From contig JAPLSP010000065.1 of NCBI GenBank assembly GCA_026398575.1, positions 1 to 17,503 of the forward strand: a DNA stretch of 17,503 nt, in the 5' to 3' direction. Under the pieces are notes generated by a model, which was not told the origin of the DNA, made no database searches, and worked only from the letters and a program-made list of their open reading frames with translations. A program made the translations under genes and the position numbers. Of this stretch, positions 1 to 6,967 are shown piece after piece; position 1 is the stretch's first letter; every line of letters begins with the position of its first letter. This stretch comes from Candidatus Sumerlaeota bacterium. Its GTDB lineage: Bacteria; Sumerlaeota; Sumerlaeia; JADFCT01.

Positions 1-248
1 ATCGCGACGAGAATCGGTCCGAGCCAGCCGCCGGTCGGGACGGGGAATACGAAATGCGTCAGCCACGCCGTGGCCGGATTGCGTCCCAGCGATTCAATGC
101 GAAGCACCGAGCCATAGAGGAAACCGGCAAACGGCAGCAGCATCCAGATGGGTTCGAGAATGACGAAAAAGCCGAGAAGACTGAGAATCGCCTCGCCGGT
201 TCGTTGCAGGGCGCTGCGTTTCTTTGACTGAGTGTCAGTTGTAGTCAT
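1..248 (-). CDS. Partial membrane protein, N-terminal 82 residues, function unknown
   Basis: Reading the complement from ATG at 248 gives an open frame that runs off the left edge of the window. The first 18 or so residues are polar and basic (it begins MTTTDTQSKKRS). A long hydrophobic stretch follows at about residues 20-50, containing the segment LLGFFVILEPIWMLLPF, enough for one or two membrane helices. The visible end is Pro/Gly-rich (FPVPTGGWLGP). AGGCGG lies just upstream of the ATG as a possible ribosome binding site. I do not recognise the family and most of the protein may be missing. The 187 bp between it and the peroxidase stop show no gene that I can support. Confidence 0.6.
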   Translation of the reverse strand, partial: MTTTDTQSKKRSALQRTGEAILSLLGFFVILEPIWMLLPFAGFLYGSVLRIESLGRNPATAWLTHFVFPVPTGGWLGPILVA

Positions 249-435
249 GGCCGCCTGCTATACTGGTCAAGTTCTAAATATCTTTTTATAGCGCTTTATG
301 TTTTGACTCAGAAATACATCACGTGTTTTTGCCTATGAACTGAGAGCAATGCGCCGCTCCTATCCGCATGAATTTCTGCTTCCTGCATGAGTATCTGCGA
401 TGAATTTATATCATCGTATTTGCGAATATGAGTAC

Positions 436-1077
436 TTAGCCTTTGAGCGCCTTTTCAATTGCCTGCGTTACCTCTGGCGCTTCGGGCGTCGTGCGCGAGC
501 CGAATCGCGCGGCAATCTTTCCCTGGCGATTTATGAGGAACTTGTTGAAATTCCAGGTGATCTTGCCGCTGAATTCGGGATTGATTTTTTTGCTGGTCAG
601 GTATTGATACAAAGGATGCTGGTCTTTGCCGCTCACGGAAATCTTCGCGAACATCGGAAAACTGACATTGTATTTCAGAGAACAAAACTGCTTGATGTCC
701 TCATCGGAGCCAGGCTCCTGCCAGAGAAAATTATTCGCCGGGAATCCAAGGACTAGAAATCCCTTGTCCTTATATTTTTCATAAAGCGCCTGAAGCCCCT
801 CGTACTGCGGTGTGAATCCGCATTTGCTAGCGACGTTGACAATTAGCAGCGCCTTGCCCTTGTATTCACTGAGCGGCACGTCCTGACCGTCAATGTTTTT
901 CATTGTGAACTCGTAGATGCTGTCGGGCATTTGAAAAGCCTCCGTGGGCGAGGATTGCATAAATGAGCATCCGCTTGTGCTGATAATGCATAAAGCCAGA
1001 GCACAAATAATGGAAACGGAACGAATGGGCGCCATCTTCTTTTCCCAAGAGCGCATTTTATAATTATTGCATTCCAT
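436..1077 (-). CDS. Glutathione peroxidase family lipoprotein (BtuE-like thiol peroxidase)
   Basis: Reduces hydroperoxides with a thiol donor, probably outside the inner membrane. Residues 16-37 form a lipoprotein-type signal ending in STSGC (Cys37). The GPx core follows: peroxidatic Cys in NVASKCGFT (Cys86, codon TGC, so not selenocysteine), Gln120 in LWQEPG, and Trp175-Asn176 in ITWNFNKF, which completes the Cys/Gln/Trp/Asn tetrad. The motif usually written FPCNQF reads FPANNF here, so the usual resolving Cys (position 114) is Ala. Overall it resembles E. coli BtuE, with an added signal peptide. The start at 1077 is chosen because AGAAGG lies 10 nt upstream and the ATG overlaps the stop of the preceding gene (TAATG). 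ATGs at 1056 and 1035 would give a shorter, more typical signal n-region and remain possible. Family call firm, start uncertain. Confidence 0.88.
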   Translation of the reverse strand: MECNNYKMRSWEKKMAPIRSVSIICALALCIISTSGCSFMQSSPTEAFQMPDSIYEFTMKNIDGQDVPLSEYKGKALLIVNVASKCGFTPQYEGLQALYEKYKDKGFLVLGFPANNFLWQEPGSDEDIKQFCSLKYNVSFPMFAKISVSGKDQHPLYQYLTSKKINPEFSGKITWNFNKFLINRQGKIAARFGSRTTPEAPEVTQAIEKALKG

Positions 1078-2036
1078 TATCCATTGGCCTTCTGCACCGC
1101 TGCTTTCATTTTCTCCAGTCCTGTCTTGGCGGTGGTGAGCGCGTCTTGTTTCCAATAGGACGGGTTGAAAAGCTCGATCGAGAGAACTGTTCCTCCGCCG
1201 TTGGCTCGCAGGTCGCGCAGGATTTGCGTCAGCGGCGCGATGCCGTCGCCGGGCCAGATGCGGTCTGCGTCGCCGATTTTTTCGCGCGGCGGATTGGCCG
1301 GATAGTCATTGAGGTGGAATACCTGTATGGCGCGCGGGCTCAGGAGCTTGAGGCCGTTGAAATCCGAGCCGCCTTTATAGAGATGAAACACGTCGGGCAG
1401 GATGCAGGCTTTGGGGTGGCCGCTTTCGAGCGCCACGAAGATCGCCGATGAAAGCCGGTTGAGATTTTTCGACGCGCCCCAAATTTCCACCTGCGGCGTG
1501 ACACCCATCGAATCGCCCATCTCCAGGAGCGTCCGGTAGCGCGCCGCCGCTTTCATCAAGTCCAGGCCTTCCTTGGAGTTAACGCCGGCCGGGGGCGCGG
1601 CGATCCGCTTGCCGCCGATCTGCGCCACGGCGTCCATGTCGCGTTTGAAATCCTCGAGGCCCTTGGCGCGTTCGGCGTCATCATCCACCGCCCATTTGCC
1701 AAAGCCGATGGCGCTCTCGACCGTCAGTCCCGCGTCTGAGATGCGTTTGGCCAGGTCCTTGAGCGATCCGCCGCCTTTGGCGTGATTATGAATGCTGCTG
1801 ATCCAAGGCTCGATGCCCTGATAGCCGGCCTTGGCGGCGGCGTCAACCTCGTCCGCCAGCGCGAGCTTATAGCCGCGGATTGTGCCCGTGTTGAGGCAAT
1901 AGCGGAATGGAGCGGCGGCGCTGGTCTCCGCTGTCGCTGCCGCGCTGGATGAAATTCCAGAATCCACCGAGATGGCCAACGCGCTGGCGCCTGCTGCAAA
2001 CAGCAATTGCCGCCGGGAGAAAGAATCAAAGGTCAT
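1077..2036 (-). CDS. Tat-exported sugar phosphate isomerase/epimerase-like TIM barrel protein
   Basis: A 319-residue xylose-isomerase-like TIM barrel (AP endonuclease family 2 fold). The N-terminus carries a twin-arginine signal (SRRQLLFAAG, residues 7-16) followed by an Ala/Ser-rich region to about residue 42, so it should be exported folded. The usual metal-binding set is visible: Glu184 (VEIWG), Asp215 (LPDVFHLY), His241 (FHLNDY) and Glu288 (SIELFN), consistent with a divalent-metal isomerase or epimerase. The start at 2036 has AAGGA six bases upstream. The open frame extends further upstream to 2150 but would then run into the repeat element and place residues before the Tat signal. It is followed directly by the peroxidase gene with a TAATG overlap, suggesting coupled translation. 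Substrate unknown; a keto-sugar is the family expectation. Confidence 0.85.
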   Translation of the reverse strand: MTFDSFSRRQLLFAAGASALAISVDSGISSSAAATAETSAAAPFRYCLNTGTIRGYKLALADEVDAAAKAGYQGIEPWISSIHNHAKGGGSLKDLAKRISDAGLTVESAIGFGKWAVDDDAERAKGLEDFKRDMDAVAQIGGKRIAAPPAGVNSKEGLDLMKAAARYRTLLEMGDSMGVTPQVEIWGASKNLNRLSSAIFVALESGHPKACILPDVFHLYKGGSDFNGLKLLSPRAIQVFHLNDYPANPPREKIGDADRIWPGDGIAPLTQILRDLRANGGGTVLSIELFNPSYWKQDALTTAKTGLEKMKAAVQKANG

Positions 2037-2102
2037 ATCATATCCTTTCCAAAAAAAGTTTCGCGCTTGAGAGCGGCATCTGACTCCATGTAATCTTAGC
2101 CC

Positions 2103-2266
2103 ACTGGGAGCGCTCACTGGGAGCGCCGGCATCTTTGCCGGCGTGTGCAAACCTTTGGCGTCCCTCTTTGCGATCGAGGTCGCGCCGCTACGCCGTCATC
2201 CTCGCCGCCCCGGCCATGAGAGAATTGGCGGCGACATTTTGCGGGCGAGGACGCCCGCGCTCCCAG
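2103..2266. repeat. MITE/REP-like palindromic element with 10-bp terminal inverted repeats and three hairpins
   Basis: CTGGGAGCGC occurs at 2104-2113 and again at 2117-2126 as part of a 13-bp tandem repeat; its exact reverse complement GCGCTCCCAG is at 2257-2266. Between them lie three perfect stem-loops: CGCCGGCA/TGCCGGCG at 2124-2143 (8 bp, 4-nt loop), TCGCCGCC/GGCGGCGA at 2202-2234 (8 bp) and GCGGGCG/CGCCCGC at 2241-2258 (7 bp, 4-nt loop). This nested architecture is typical of non-autonomous or REP-type intergenic repeats. It lies in the divergent intergenic region upstream of both the TIM-barrel gene and the TMTC gene, so it may also affect their expression. No transposase is nearby. Confidence 0.7.
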
Positions 2267-2284
2267 GGAAAGACATTAATTGTT

Positions 2285-4192
2285 ATGCCCCGTCTCCGTC
2301 CATCCGCGTTTCATATCGCCATCCTTGCCGGCGTGAGTATCCTTTTGTATCTGCCGACGCTCAAGGCTGATTTCATCTGGGACGATATCTCCTACGTCAA
2401 AAAAAATACGCTGGTTCGCCAATGGCGGCAGATACCGCTTTCGTTTTACGACCGCGCGCCGTCGTCCGGAGGGGCCGTTGCGCCGATTTACCGCCCCATT
2501 CGCAATGTTTCTTATATCGTTGACTATCAGCTCTGGGGTCTTGATCCCGCCGGATATCATCTGCAAAATATTTTCTGGCATGCGATCGTGGTATTACTGG
2601 TGTACTTTATTACGAGGGAATTATGCGGCTCGGCGATGGCCGCGCTTCTTGGCGCCTTGCTCTTCGCCAGTCACCCGGTTCTGACGGAGTCGGTGGCCTG
2701 GATCAAGGGACGCGACGCGCTGCTTTCGGCGGCGTTCGGCCTGGGGGCTTGTTTGGTTTATCTGCGGGCCTTGAGACGCTCTGCCGCGTTCAATTCCCGC
2801 GCTGGTTGGGGTTGGGTTGCGGCGATGCTTGCGCTTTTTGCGTTTTCTATTTTTTCATATCCGTCGGCGGTTGTCTTTCCAGCGGCATTTATGCTGCTGC
2901 ATATGATGTTCCCTGCTCGGGGCAACGGCGCTCATCCAGCCGATGGCGCTAATCAGGCCGCCGGCGCTTCTTCGTCCGGAGCTTTCAAGAGCTGGTTCCC
3001 GGCGCGCGCTGCAATCATTGGCTCATTTGCAATCGCTTTTTTATTCCTCGTTGTCCGAAGGATTGTGATCGGACAAACCGCCCAAGGCGCATATCTCGCC
3101 GGCGGGTCTTTTGCCAAGACCATGATCTCCATGCTGCCGGTTGCATACGAATATTTCCGGCTGCTGGTTTTTCCTCTGCGGCTGAATGCGGACTATATCG
3201 CCTATCCGCATTATCAATCGCTGCTGGCAGGGCCGGTTTTGCTGGGCGGCGCGGTCATTGCAGGTTATTTGCTGGCGGCGTGGCTCTGCTGGCGGCGGGG
3301 GGCGAAGCTGGCGCTTTTCGCCTTGATTTGGATGCCGCTGTTTCTGGCGCCGGTCTCCAACGTCATCCCCACGATGCAATTGCTGGCCGAGCGATTCCTT
3401 TATCTGCCGGCCGTGGCCTTGTCATTTCTTGCGGCCTCCGCATGGATGGCGCTGGAGAATCGTCCGCGGCGATGGGCGCGCTATCTTGGGATTGCCGTTG
3501 TCGGGATGATCGTGGCGGCGTTTTGCGCGCGCGCGTATGCGCGGCTGGCGGTTTGGCAGAATGAAACAGCCTTCTACGAAGCGACCTGGCGCGCCGACCG
3601 CAACAACCTGCGCGCCATGGGGAACTATGGCGAGGCGTTGTTCAATCAGAAGCGATACAAGGAAGCGATTGAGACGCTGGAGAATTTGCACAAGAAAACC
3701 GGCCAGATGGAACCGAAGACGCGGCGGGCGCTGGCCTTGAGTCATGCCGGACTGGGCGACCGCGCGCGCGCCATTCAGATAATGGAGGAAGGCTTGAAAA
3801 GCGATCCGCAGTCAGGCTTGCTGAATATCGGCATCGCGCTGCTCGCTTCCGAATCGGGCCAGAGGGATCGCGCGCGGCAGGCCATCGGGCAAATCAAAGG
3901 CATCGAACAACTGGATACTCAAAATCGGTTTTTGCTTGGCGTTGTCTATATGAATCTCGAGATGTATGCGCAGGCAGAAGAGACTCTCTCGAAACTCGAA
4001 CCGGAATGGCCGGCACAGGATGCCAATTTTCTGCGCAATATCGCCCGCTCGGCGTATCATCAGGAGAAATGGCGGATGGCCCGCGAATACTACACGCGGA
4101 TATTGCGGCTGGCGCCGGGGGACGAGGAGGCGCGTTCGCTGCTCCCGGATTTGGATGAGCGCATCCAGTCCTCGCCGTTTGGGGCGCCATAG
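2285..4192 (+). CDS. TMTC-like protein O-mannosyltransferase with C-terminal TPR repeats
   Basis: A 635-residue polytopic membrane protein of the GT-C type. Helix 1 (about residues 9-26) is followed by IWDD (31-34), the acidic pair in the first outer loop that is characteristic of GT-C enzymes using polyprenyl-phosphate sugars. Further TMTC-family signatures are YRPIRNVSY (69-77), WGLDPAGYHLQNIFWHA (84-100), the HPVLTESVAWIKGRDALLSA block (130-149) and AERFLYLP (368-375). Several more helices run to about residue 416. Residues 430-625 are soluble and helical with TPR-like spacing (for example MGNYGEALFNQKRYKEAIET at 445-464). It presumably transfers a sugar to exported proteins or a surface polymer. 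ATG 2285 is chosen because the first hydrophobic helix follows at once; the frame is open back to 2135, but that part is the palindromic repeat. No strong ribosome binding site is visible. Confidence 0.82.
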   Translation: MPRLRPSAFHIAILAGVSILLYLPTLKADFIWDDISYVKKNTLVRQWRQIPLSFYDRAPSSGGAVAPIYRPIRNVSYIVDYQLWGLDPAGYHLQNIFWHAIVVLLVYFITRELCGSAMAALLGALLFASHPVLTESVAWIKGRDALLSAAFGLGACLVYLRALRRSAAFNSRAGWGWVAAMLALFAFSIFSYPSAVVFPAAFMLLHMMFPARGNGAHPADGANQAAGASSSGAFKSWFPARAAIIGSFAIAFLFLVVRRIVIGQTAQGAYLAGGSFAKTMISMLPVAYEYFRLLVFPLRLNADYIAYPHYQSLLAGPVLLGGAVIAGYLLAAWLCWRRGAKLALFALIWMPLFLAPVSNVIPTMQLLAERFLYLPAVALSFLAASAWMALENRPRRWARYLGIAVVGMIVAAFCARAYARLAVWQNETAFYEATWRADRNNLRAMGNYGEALFNQKRYKEAIETLENLHKKTGQMEPKTRRALALSHAGLGDRARAIQIMEEGLKSDPQSGLLNIGIALLASESGQRDRARQAIGQIKGIEQLDTQNRFLLGVVYMNLEMYAQAEETLSKLEPEWPAQDANFLRNIARSAYHQEKWRMAREYYTRILRLAPGDEEARSLLPDLDERIQSSPFGAP

Positions 4193-4212
4193 GATTTCAG
4201 CCATAGGATTTC
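4186..4212. repeat. 13-bp tandem duplication over a stop codon
   Basis: GCCATAGGATTTC occurs at 4186-4198 and 4200-4212. The first copy contains the TAG stop of the TMTC-like gene (4190-4192). It looks like a small local duplication at the 3' end of the gene, and the CCATAGGAT core resembles the CCTATGGGA units found between dhaK and dhaL. Confidence 0.6.
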
Positions 4213-4327
4213 CCATTGCGTCTCTTTCGCCGCGCCATTAAACTCGCCTTTGAACGGTGACACCCAACTTATGGCTCGAATGATCCTGGGAGGATTGCAT
4301 CCCTTGATCGGAAAGGACAAGAAAAGC

Positions 4328-5329
4328 ATGGGGATGAAAAAGTTCATCAATGACCCGGCCAACCTGACCAGTGAACTGCTCGAGGGATTCGCCGCTGCTT
4401 ATGCGGACAAGGTCGCCCTGGTCTCCGAGAAACTGGTCGTGCGCGCCAAGCCCAAGCCCGAAAACAAAGTGGCGATCGTGACGCTGGGCGGCGCCGGACA
4501 TGAGCCGGCGTTGAGCGGATTCGTCGGCGAAGGCATGCTGGACATCAGCGTGGTGGGCGACATCTTCGCCGCTCCCGGACCACCGAAAGTCATCGAGGCG
4601 TTGCGCAAGGCCAATCGCGAAGCGGGCGTGCTGTTCGTCGTCCTGAATCACGCCGGCGACGTCATGAGCGCCAACATGGCGATGCAGATGGCCAAGAAGG
4701 AAGGCCTCAACGTCCGCATGATCGTGACGCATGAGGACATCGCTCCTGGCGCGGACACCCCCGCCGAGGACAAGCGCGGCCTTGTCGGCTGCATTCCGCT
4801 CTATAAGATCGCGGGCGCGGCGGCGGAGGCGGGGAAGAGTTTGGACGAGGTGTACGCCGTCGCCGAGAAGTTCAACAACAACATGGCCACGCTGGCCGTG
4901 GCGATGAAAACCGCCACGCATCCTTCGTCGGGGCAGTCCATTTTCGATCTGGCCGACGACGAGATGGAAATCGGCATGGGCCAGCACGGCGAAGCGGGCA
5001 CGGGCCGCTCGAAGATGATGACGGCCGACAAGACCGCCGAAATCATGATGACGCAGTTGGCGAAGGCCGTGAAGGCCACAAAGGGCGACCAATTGCTGGT
5101 GTTGATGAACGGCGCCGGCGCCACGACGTTGATGGAGTTGTTCATCCTCTATCGCGGCGCGTTGAAGGTTTTGAAAGGAATGGGGATTGAAGCGGCGCGC
5201 GCGCGCGTGGGCGAATTCCTGACGGTTCAGGAAATGGCCGGCTTCCAGATGTTCGTCGCCAAGATGGACGCCGAGCTGCTGAAGCTGTGGGACGCGCCGT
5301 GCGATACGCCATATTATACGGTGCGGTAG
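4328..5329 (+). CDS. dhaK: Dihydroxyacetone kinase subunit DhaK (possibly another short ketose)
   Basis: Substrate-binding subunit of dihydroxyacetone-type kinases, 333 residues, close to the usual length. The family binds the ketose as a covalent hemiaminal to a His, seen here as His220 in MGQHGEAG. Other conserved active-site parts are GGAGHEP (His58, residues 54-60), Asp111 in HAGDVMS and NGAGATTLMEL (261-271). The surroundings differ from the Enterobacteria pattern: TLGGAGHEP instead of the Ser/Gly-rich form, and VTHEDIAPG in place of the usual double-Asp region. This leaves room for a different triose or tetrose substrate such as erythrulose (inference). The start at 4328 has AAAGGA about ten bases upstream; ATG 4334 is an alternative. 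DhaL follows after a 255-bp gap, and no PTS-type DhaM is in the window, so the phosphoryl donor is unknown. Confidence 0.92.
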   Translation: MGMKKFINDPANLTSELLEGFAAAYADKVALVSEKLVVRAKPKPENKVAIVTLGGAGHEPALSGFVGEGMLDISVVGDIFAAPGPPKVIEALRKANREAGVLFVVLNHAGDVMSANMAMQMAKKEGLNVRMIVTHEDIAPGADTPAEDKRGLVGCIPLYKIAGAAAEAGKSLDEVYAVAEKFNNNMATLAVAMKTATHPSSGQSIFDLADDEMEIGMGQHGEAGTGRSKMMTADKTAEIMMTQLAKAVKATKGDQLLVLMNGAGATTLMELFILYRGALKVLKGMGIEAARARVGEFLTVQEMAGFQMFVAKMDAELLKLWDAPCDTPYYTVR

Positions 5330-5350
5330 AATTGCAGGGCGCTGATGGGA

Positions 5351-5388
5351 CCTATGGGAGCCTATGGGACCTATAGGATCCTATGGGA
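5351..5388. repeat. Degenerate CCTATGGGA tandem repeat in the dhaK-dhaL gap
   Basis: The 9-bp unit appears at 5351-5359, 5361-5369, 5370-5378 (as CCTATAGGA) and 5380-5388, with a decayed CCTATGAAA at 5399-5407. The reverse-complement motif TCCCATAG is at 5534-5541, followed by TCCCATCA-like units to about 5568 just ahead of dhaL. The two sets could pair across the gap in RNA. The gap holds no gene that I can support. Confidence 0.6.
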
Positions 5389-5465
5389 GTAATGCGTCCT
5401 ATGAAAGAGCGGCAAGAGAAGCTGGGCGAAAACAAAAGATCAACACATTTGCTGACCGGATAACG

Positions 5466-5499
5466 GGATCAACGGAATTGCATTCCATTCTGTTGATCC
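5466..5499. repeat. Inverted repeat GGATCAAC/GTTGATCC upstream of dhaL
   Basis: Perfect 8-bp arms at 5466-5473 and 5492-5499 flank an 18-nt centre that itself contains GGAAT/ATTCC. There is no following T-run, so it is not a classic intrinsic terminator. It could be an operator or an RNA stem in the dhaL leader. It lies about 85 bp before the dhaL start. Confidence 0.45.
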
Positions 5500-5584
5500 G
5501 GTGATCTTGTGAGCTGGAAAAATCTCATCAAACTCCCATAGTTCCCATCAATCCCATTCCTCCCATCACAAAGGAGCATGAACA

Positions 5585-6229
5585 ATGCCGCAAGCCATCA
5601 GCCGCGAGGATGTGATCCGCATGATCCAATGCGCGGCCGCAAAGATACGCGCCAATCACGAAGCCTTGTCCAAACTCGACTCGGCCATCGGCGACGGCGA
5701 TCACGGAACCTCGATGATGCGCGCTGCGGATGCGGCGGAAAAATCCGCGAAAGAAAGCGCGGGGAGCGATCTGAAGGCCATGCTGCAGGATGTGGGCTGG
5801 GCCGTGATGGGCATTGACGGCGGCTCGACGGGGCCGCTGCTGGGCTCGTTTTTCATGGGGATGAGCGACGGCGCCGCCGACGGCGACGCTCCCTTGAACG
5901 CGGACGCCGTGGCGTGGCTGTTCCAGGCCGGACTCGAGGGCATCCGCCAGCAGACCAAGGCGCAGCCGGGCGATAAGACGCTGATGGACGCGCTCGTGCC
6001 GGCGGTCGAGACGTTCCGCGCAAATGCGGCGCCGGACGCGGACGTCGCCGCGATCATGGCGGAGGCAGCCGAAGCGGCGAATGCAGGTGTCGAGGCGACG
6101 AAAGCCATGCAGGCCAAATTTGGCCGCGCGCGTAATTTGAAAGAGCGCACCATCGGCCACGCCGATCCCGGCGCAACGTCGCTCGCGCTGATCTTTCAGG
6201 GATTTGCCGAAGCCCTGAATAGAAAGTGA
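5585..6229 (+). CDS. dhaL: Dihydroxyacetone kinase subunit DhaL (nucleotide-binding domain)
   Basis: The 214-residue partner of DhaK that carries the nucleotide and transfers the phosphoryl group. Diagnostic motifs are the metal-binding Asp cluster IGDGDHGT (35-42) with Asp32 before it, GGSTGPLLGSFFMG (79-92), GDKTLMDALVPA (129-140) and the C-terminal ERTIGHADPGATS (187-199). Length fits a stand-alone DhaL. The ribosome binding site is strong: AAGGAG eight bases before the ATG at 5585. The stop at 6229 is only 7 nt before the start of a PIN-domain toxin gene, an unusual neighbour. With dhaK it should form a ketose kinase feeding dihydroxyacetone phosphate or a similar product to the lyase encoded at 7392-8294. 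Confidence 0.93.
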   Translation: MPQAISREDVIRMIQCAAAKIRANHEALSKLDSAIGDGDHGTSMMRAADAAEKSAKESAGSDLKAMLQDVGWAVMGIDGGSTGPLLGSFFMGMSDGAADGDAPLNADAVAWLFQAGLEGIRQQTKAQPGDKTLMDALVPAVETFRANAAPDADVAAIMAEAAEAANAGVEATKAMQAKFGRARNLKERTIGHADPGATSLALIFQGFAEALNRK

Positions 6230-6236
6230 CTCTGAA

Positions 6237-6725
6237 ATGAAAAGGAAAACCATCTATATTGAAAACTCAATTATCAGCTACTTGGCCGCAAGACCTAGTA
6301 CGAATTTGATTGCAGCTGCCTGGCAGCATGTTACTCATGATTGGTGGGAGAAAAGACGGCATTTATATTCGCTTTGCATCTCTCAAGCCGTTGTGGATGA
6401 GGTTGGAAAAGGCGATGCCGGTCTGGCGCAAATACGGCTGAGATTTTTAGAAAATATAGCCGAAATTCCCTTGACAAACGAAGTCAGAGAGTTGACACGT
6501 TCACTATTGAGTCATGGCGTGCTTCCGGAAAAGGCTGCTTTTGACGCAATACATATCGCAGCGGCTGCAGTGCATGAAATTGACTTTTTACTTACATGGA
6601 ACTGCTCGCATATCGCAAACGCGGATATCATTCCAGTAGTCAAGAGCATTTGCGTTATTGAAGGCTATTCATGTCCGGAAATTCGCACTCCACAAGAGAT
6701 GATGGGAGAGGATGAATATGACTGA
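6237..6725 (+). CDS. PIN-domain protein, probable toxin of a type II toxin-antitoxin pair
   Basis: A 162-residue PIN-like nuclease candidate. It opens with TIYIENSIISYL, where Glu9 takes the place usually held by the first catalytic Asp. Further acidic positions are Glu55 (VVDEVGKGD), Asp103 (AFDAIHIAAA) and Asp116, and the family-like block DFLLTWNCSHIANA is at 116-129. It closely parallels the protein at 13976-14467 (shared YIExS, WW[E/D]K, D-A-x-H-x-A, FLLTWNCxHxAN). The gene starts 7 nt after the dhaL stop with no clear ribosome binding site, so translation may depend on dhaL. It overlaps the downstream small ORF by 8 nt. The DNA is visibly AT-richer: 22 of 60 bases are G/C at 6241-6300, against 42 of 60 at 5941-6000 in dhaL. 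This suggests acquisition from elsewhere. RNA cleavage is the family expectation, not shown. Confidence 0.8.
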   Translation: MKRKTIYIENSIISYLAARPSTNLIAAAWQHVTHDWWEKRRHLYSLCISQAVVDEVGKGDAGLAQIRLRFLENIAEIPLTNEVRELTRSLLSHGVLPEKAAFDAIHIAAAAVHEIDFLLTWNCSHIANADIIPVVKSICVIEGYSCPEIRTPQEMMGEDEYD

Positions 6726-6891
6726 CGAAATCATACGCGAGGTTCGTGCTATCCGTGAAGCCCTGGCCGCGCAATTTAATTACGATGTGGATAAAATTTT
6801 CGCTCATTTGCAGAAGCGTGAACGAATGAGCAAACGGCGCGTTGTGAATCTTGCTGAGCGGAAAAAACACCTTCGCAAATGCAATGCATGA
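6718..6891 (+). CDS. Small putative antitoxin, 57 residues, unnamed family
   Basis: Starts at the ATG inside the end of the toxin gene (8-nt overlap, ATGACTGA) and ends at TGA 6891. The protein begins MTDEIIREVRAIREALAAQF and ends in a basic region (KRERMSKRRVVNLAERKKH). It matches the start of the small ORF at 13789-13983 in position and sequence: both read (T/S)DxxIxxxRAxRxxxxAx(F/Y)x(Y/H)D. Each sits directly behind a homologous PIN gene, which is the main argument that it is real and acts as the antitoxin. It has no recognised DNA-binding domain; a helical N-terminus and a charged C-terminus are all I see. Confidence 0.75.
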   Translation: MTDEIIREVRAIREALAAQFNYDVDKIFAHLQKRERMSKRRVVNLAERKKHLRKCNA

Positions 6892-6967
6892 ATTTTTTCA
6901 TATATGTTCCAGCCGGCTTTTGTCTTCGATTCTGGCAAGATGAAACTACAATGGTAAGCGTGCGAAA

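Noticed and set aside
398..416. Terminator CGATGA/TCATCG after the peroxidase gene
   Set aside because: The stem is only 6 bp, AT-rich in the loop and has no T-run on the minus strand, so I do not list it as a terminator.
400..756. Plus-strand open frame opposite the peroxidase
   Set aside because: No ribosome binding site or family signal; the antisense of the glutathione peroxidase explains it.
811..830. Selenocysteine in the glutathione peroxidase
   Set aside because: The active-site codon is TGC (AAA-TGC-GGA on the minus strand), so it is an ordinary Cys.
2135..2284. N-terminal extension of the TMTC-like frame
   Set aside because: The added codons run through the palindromic repeat element and give a low-complexity Arg/Ala segment before the first membrane helix.
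4238..5092. Minus-strand open frame opposite dhaK
   Set aside because: His/Arg/Gly-rich composition, no recognisable motif, and complete overlap with the well-supported dhaK.
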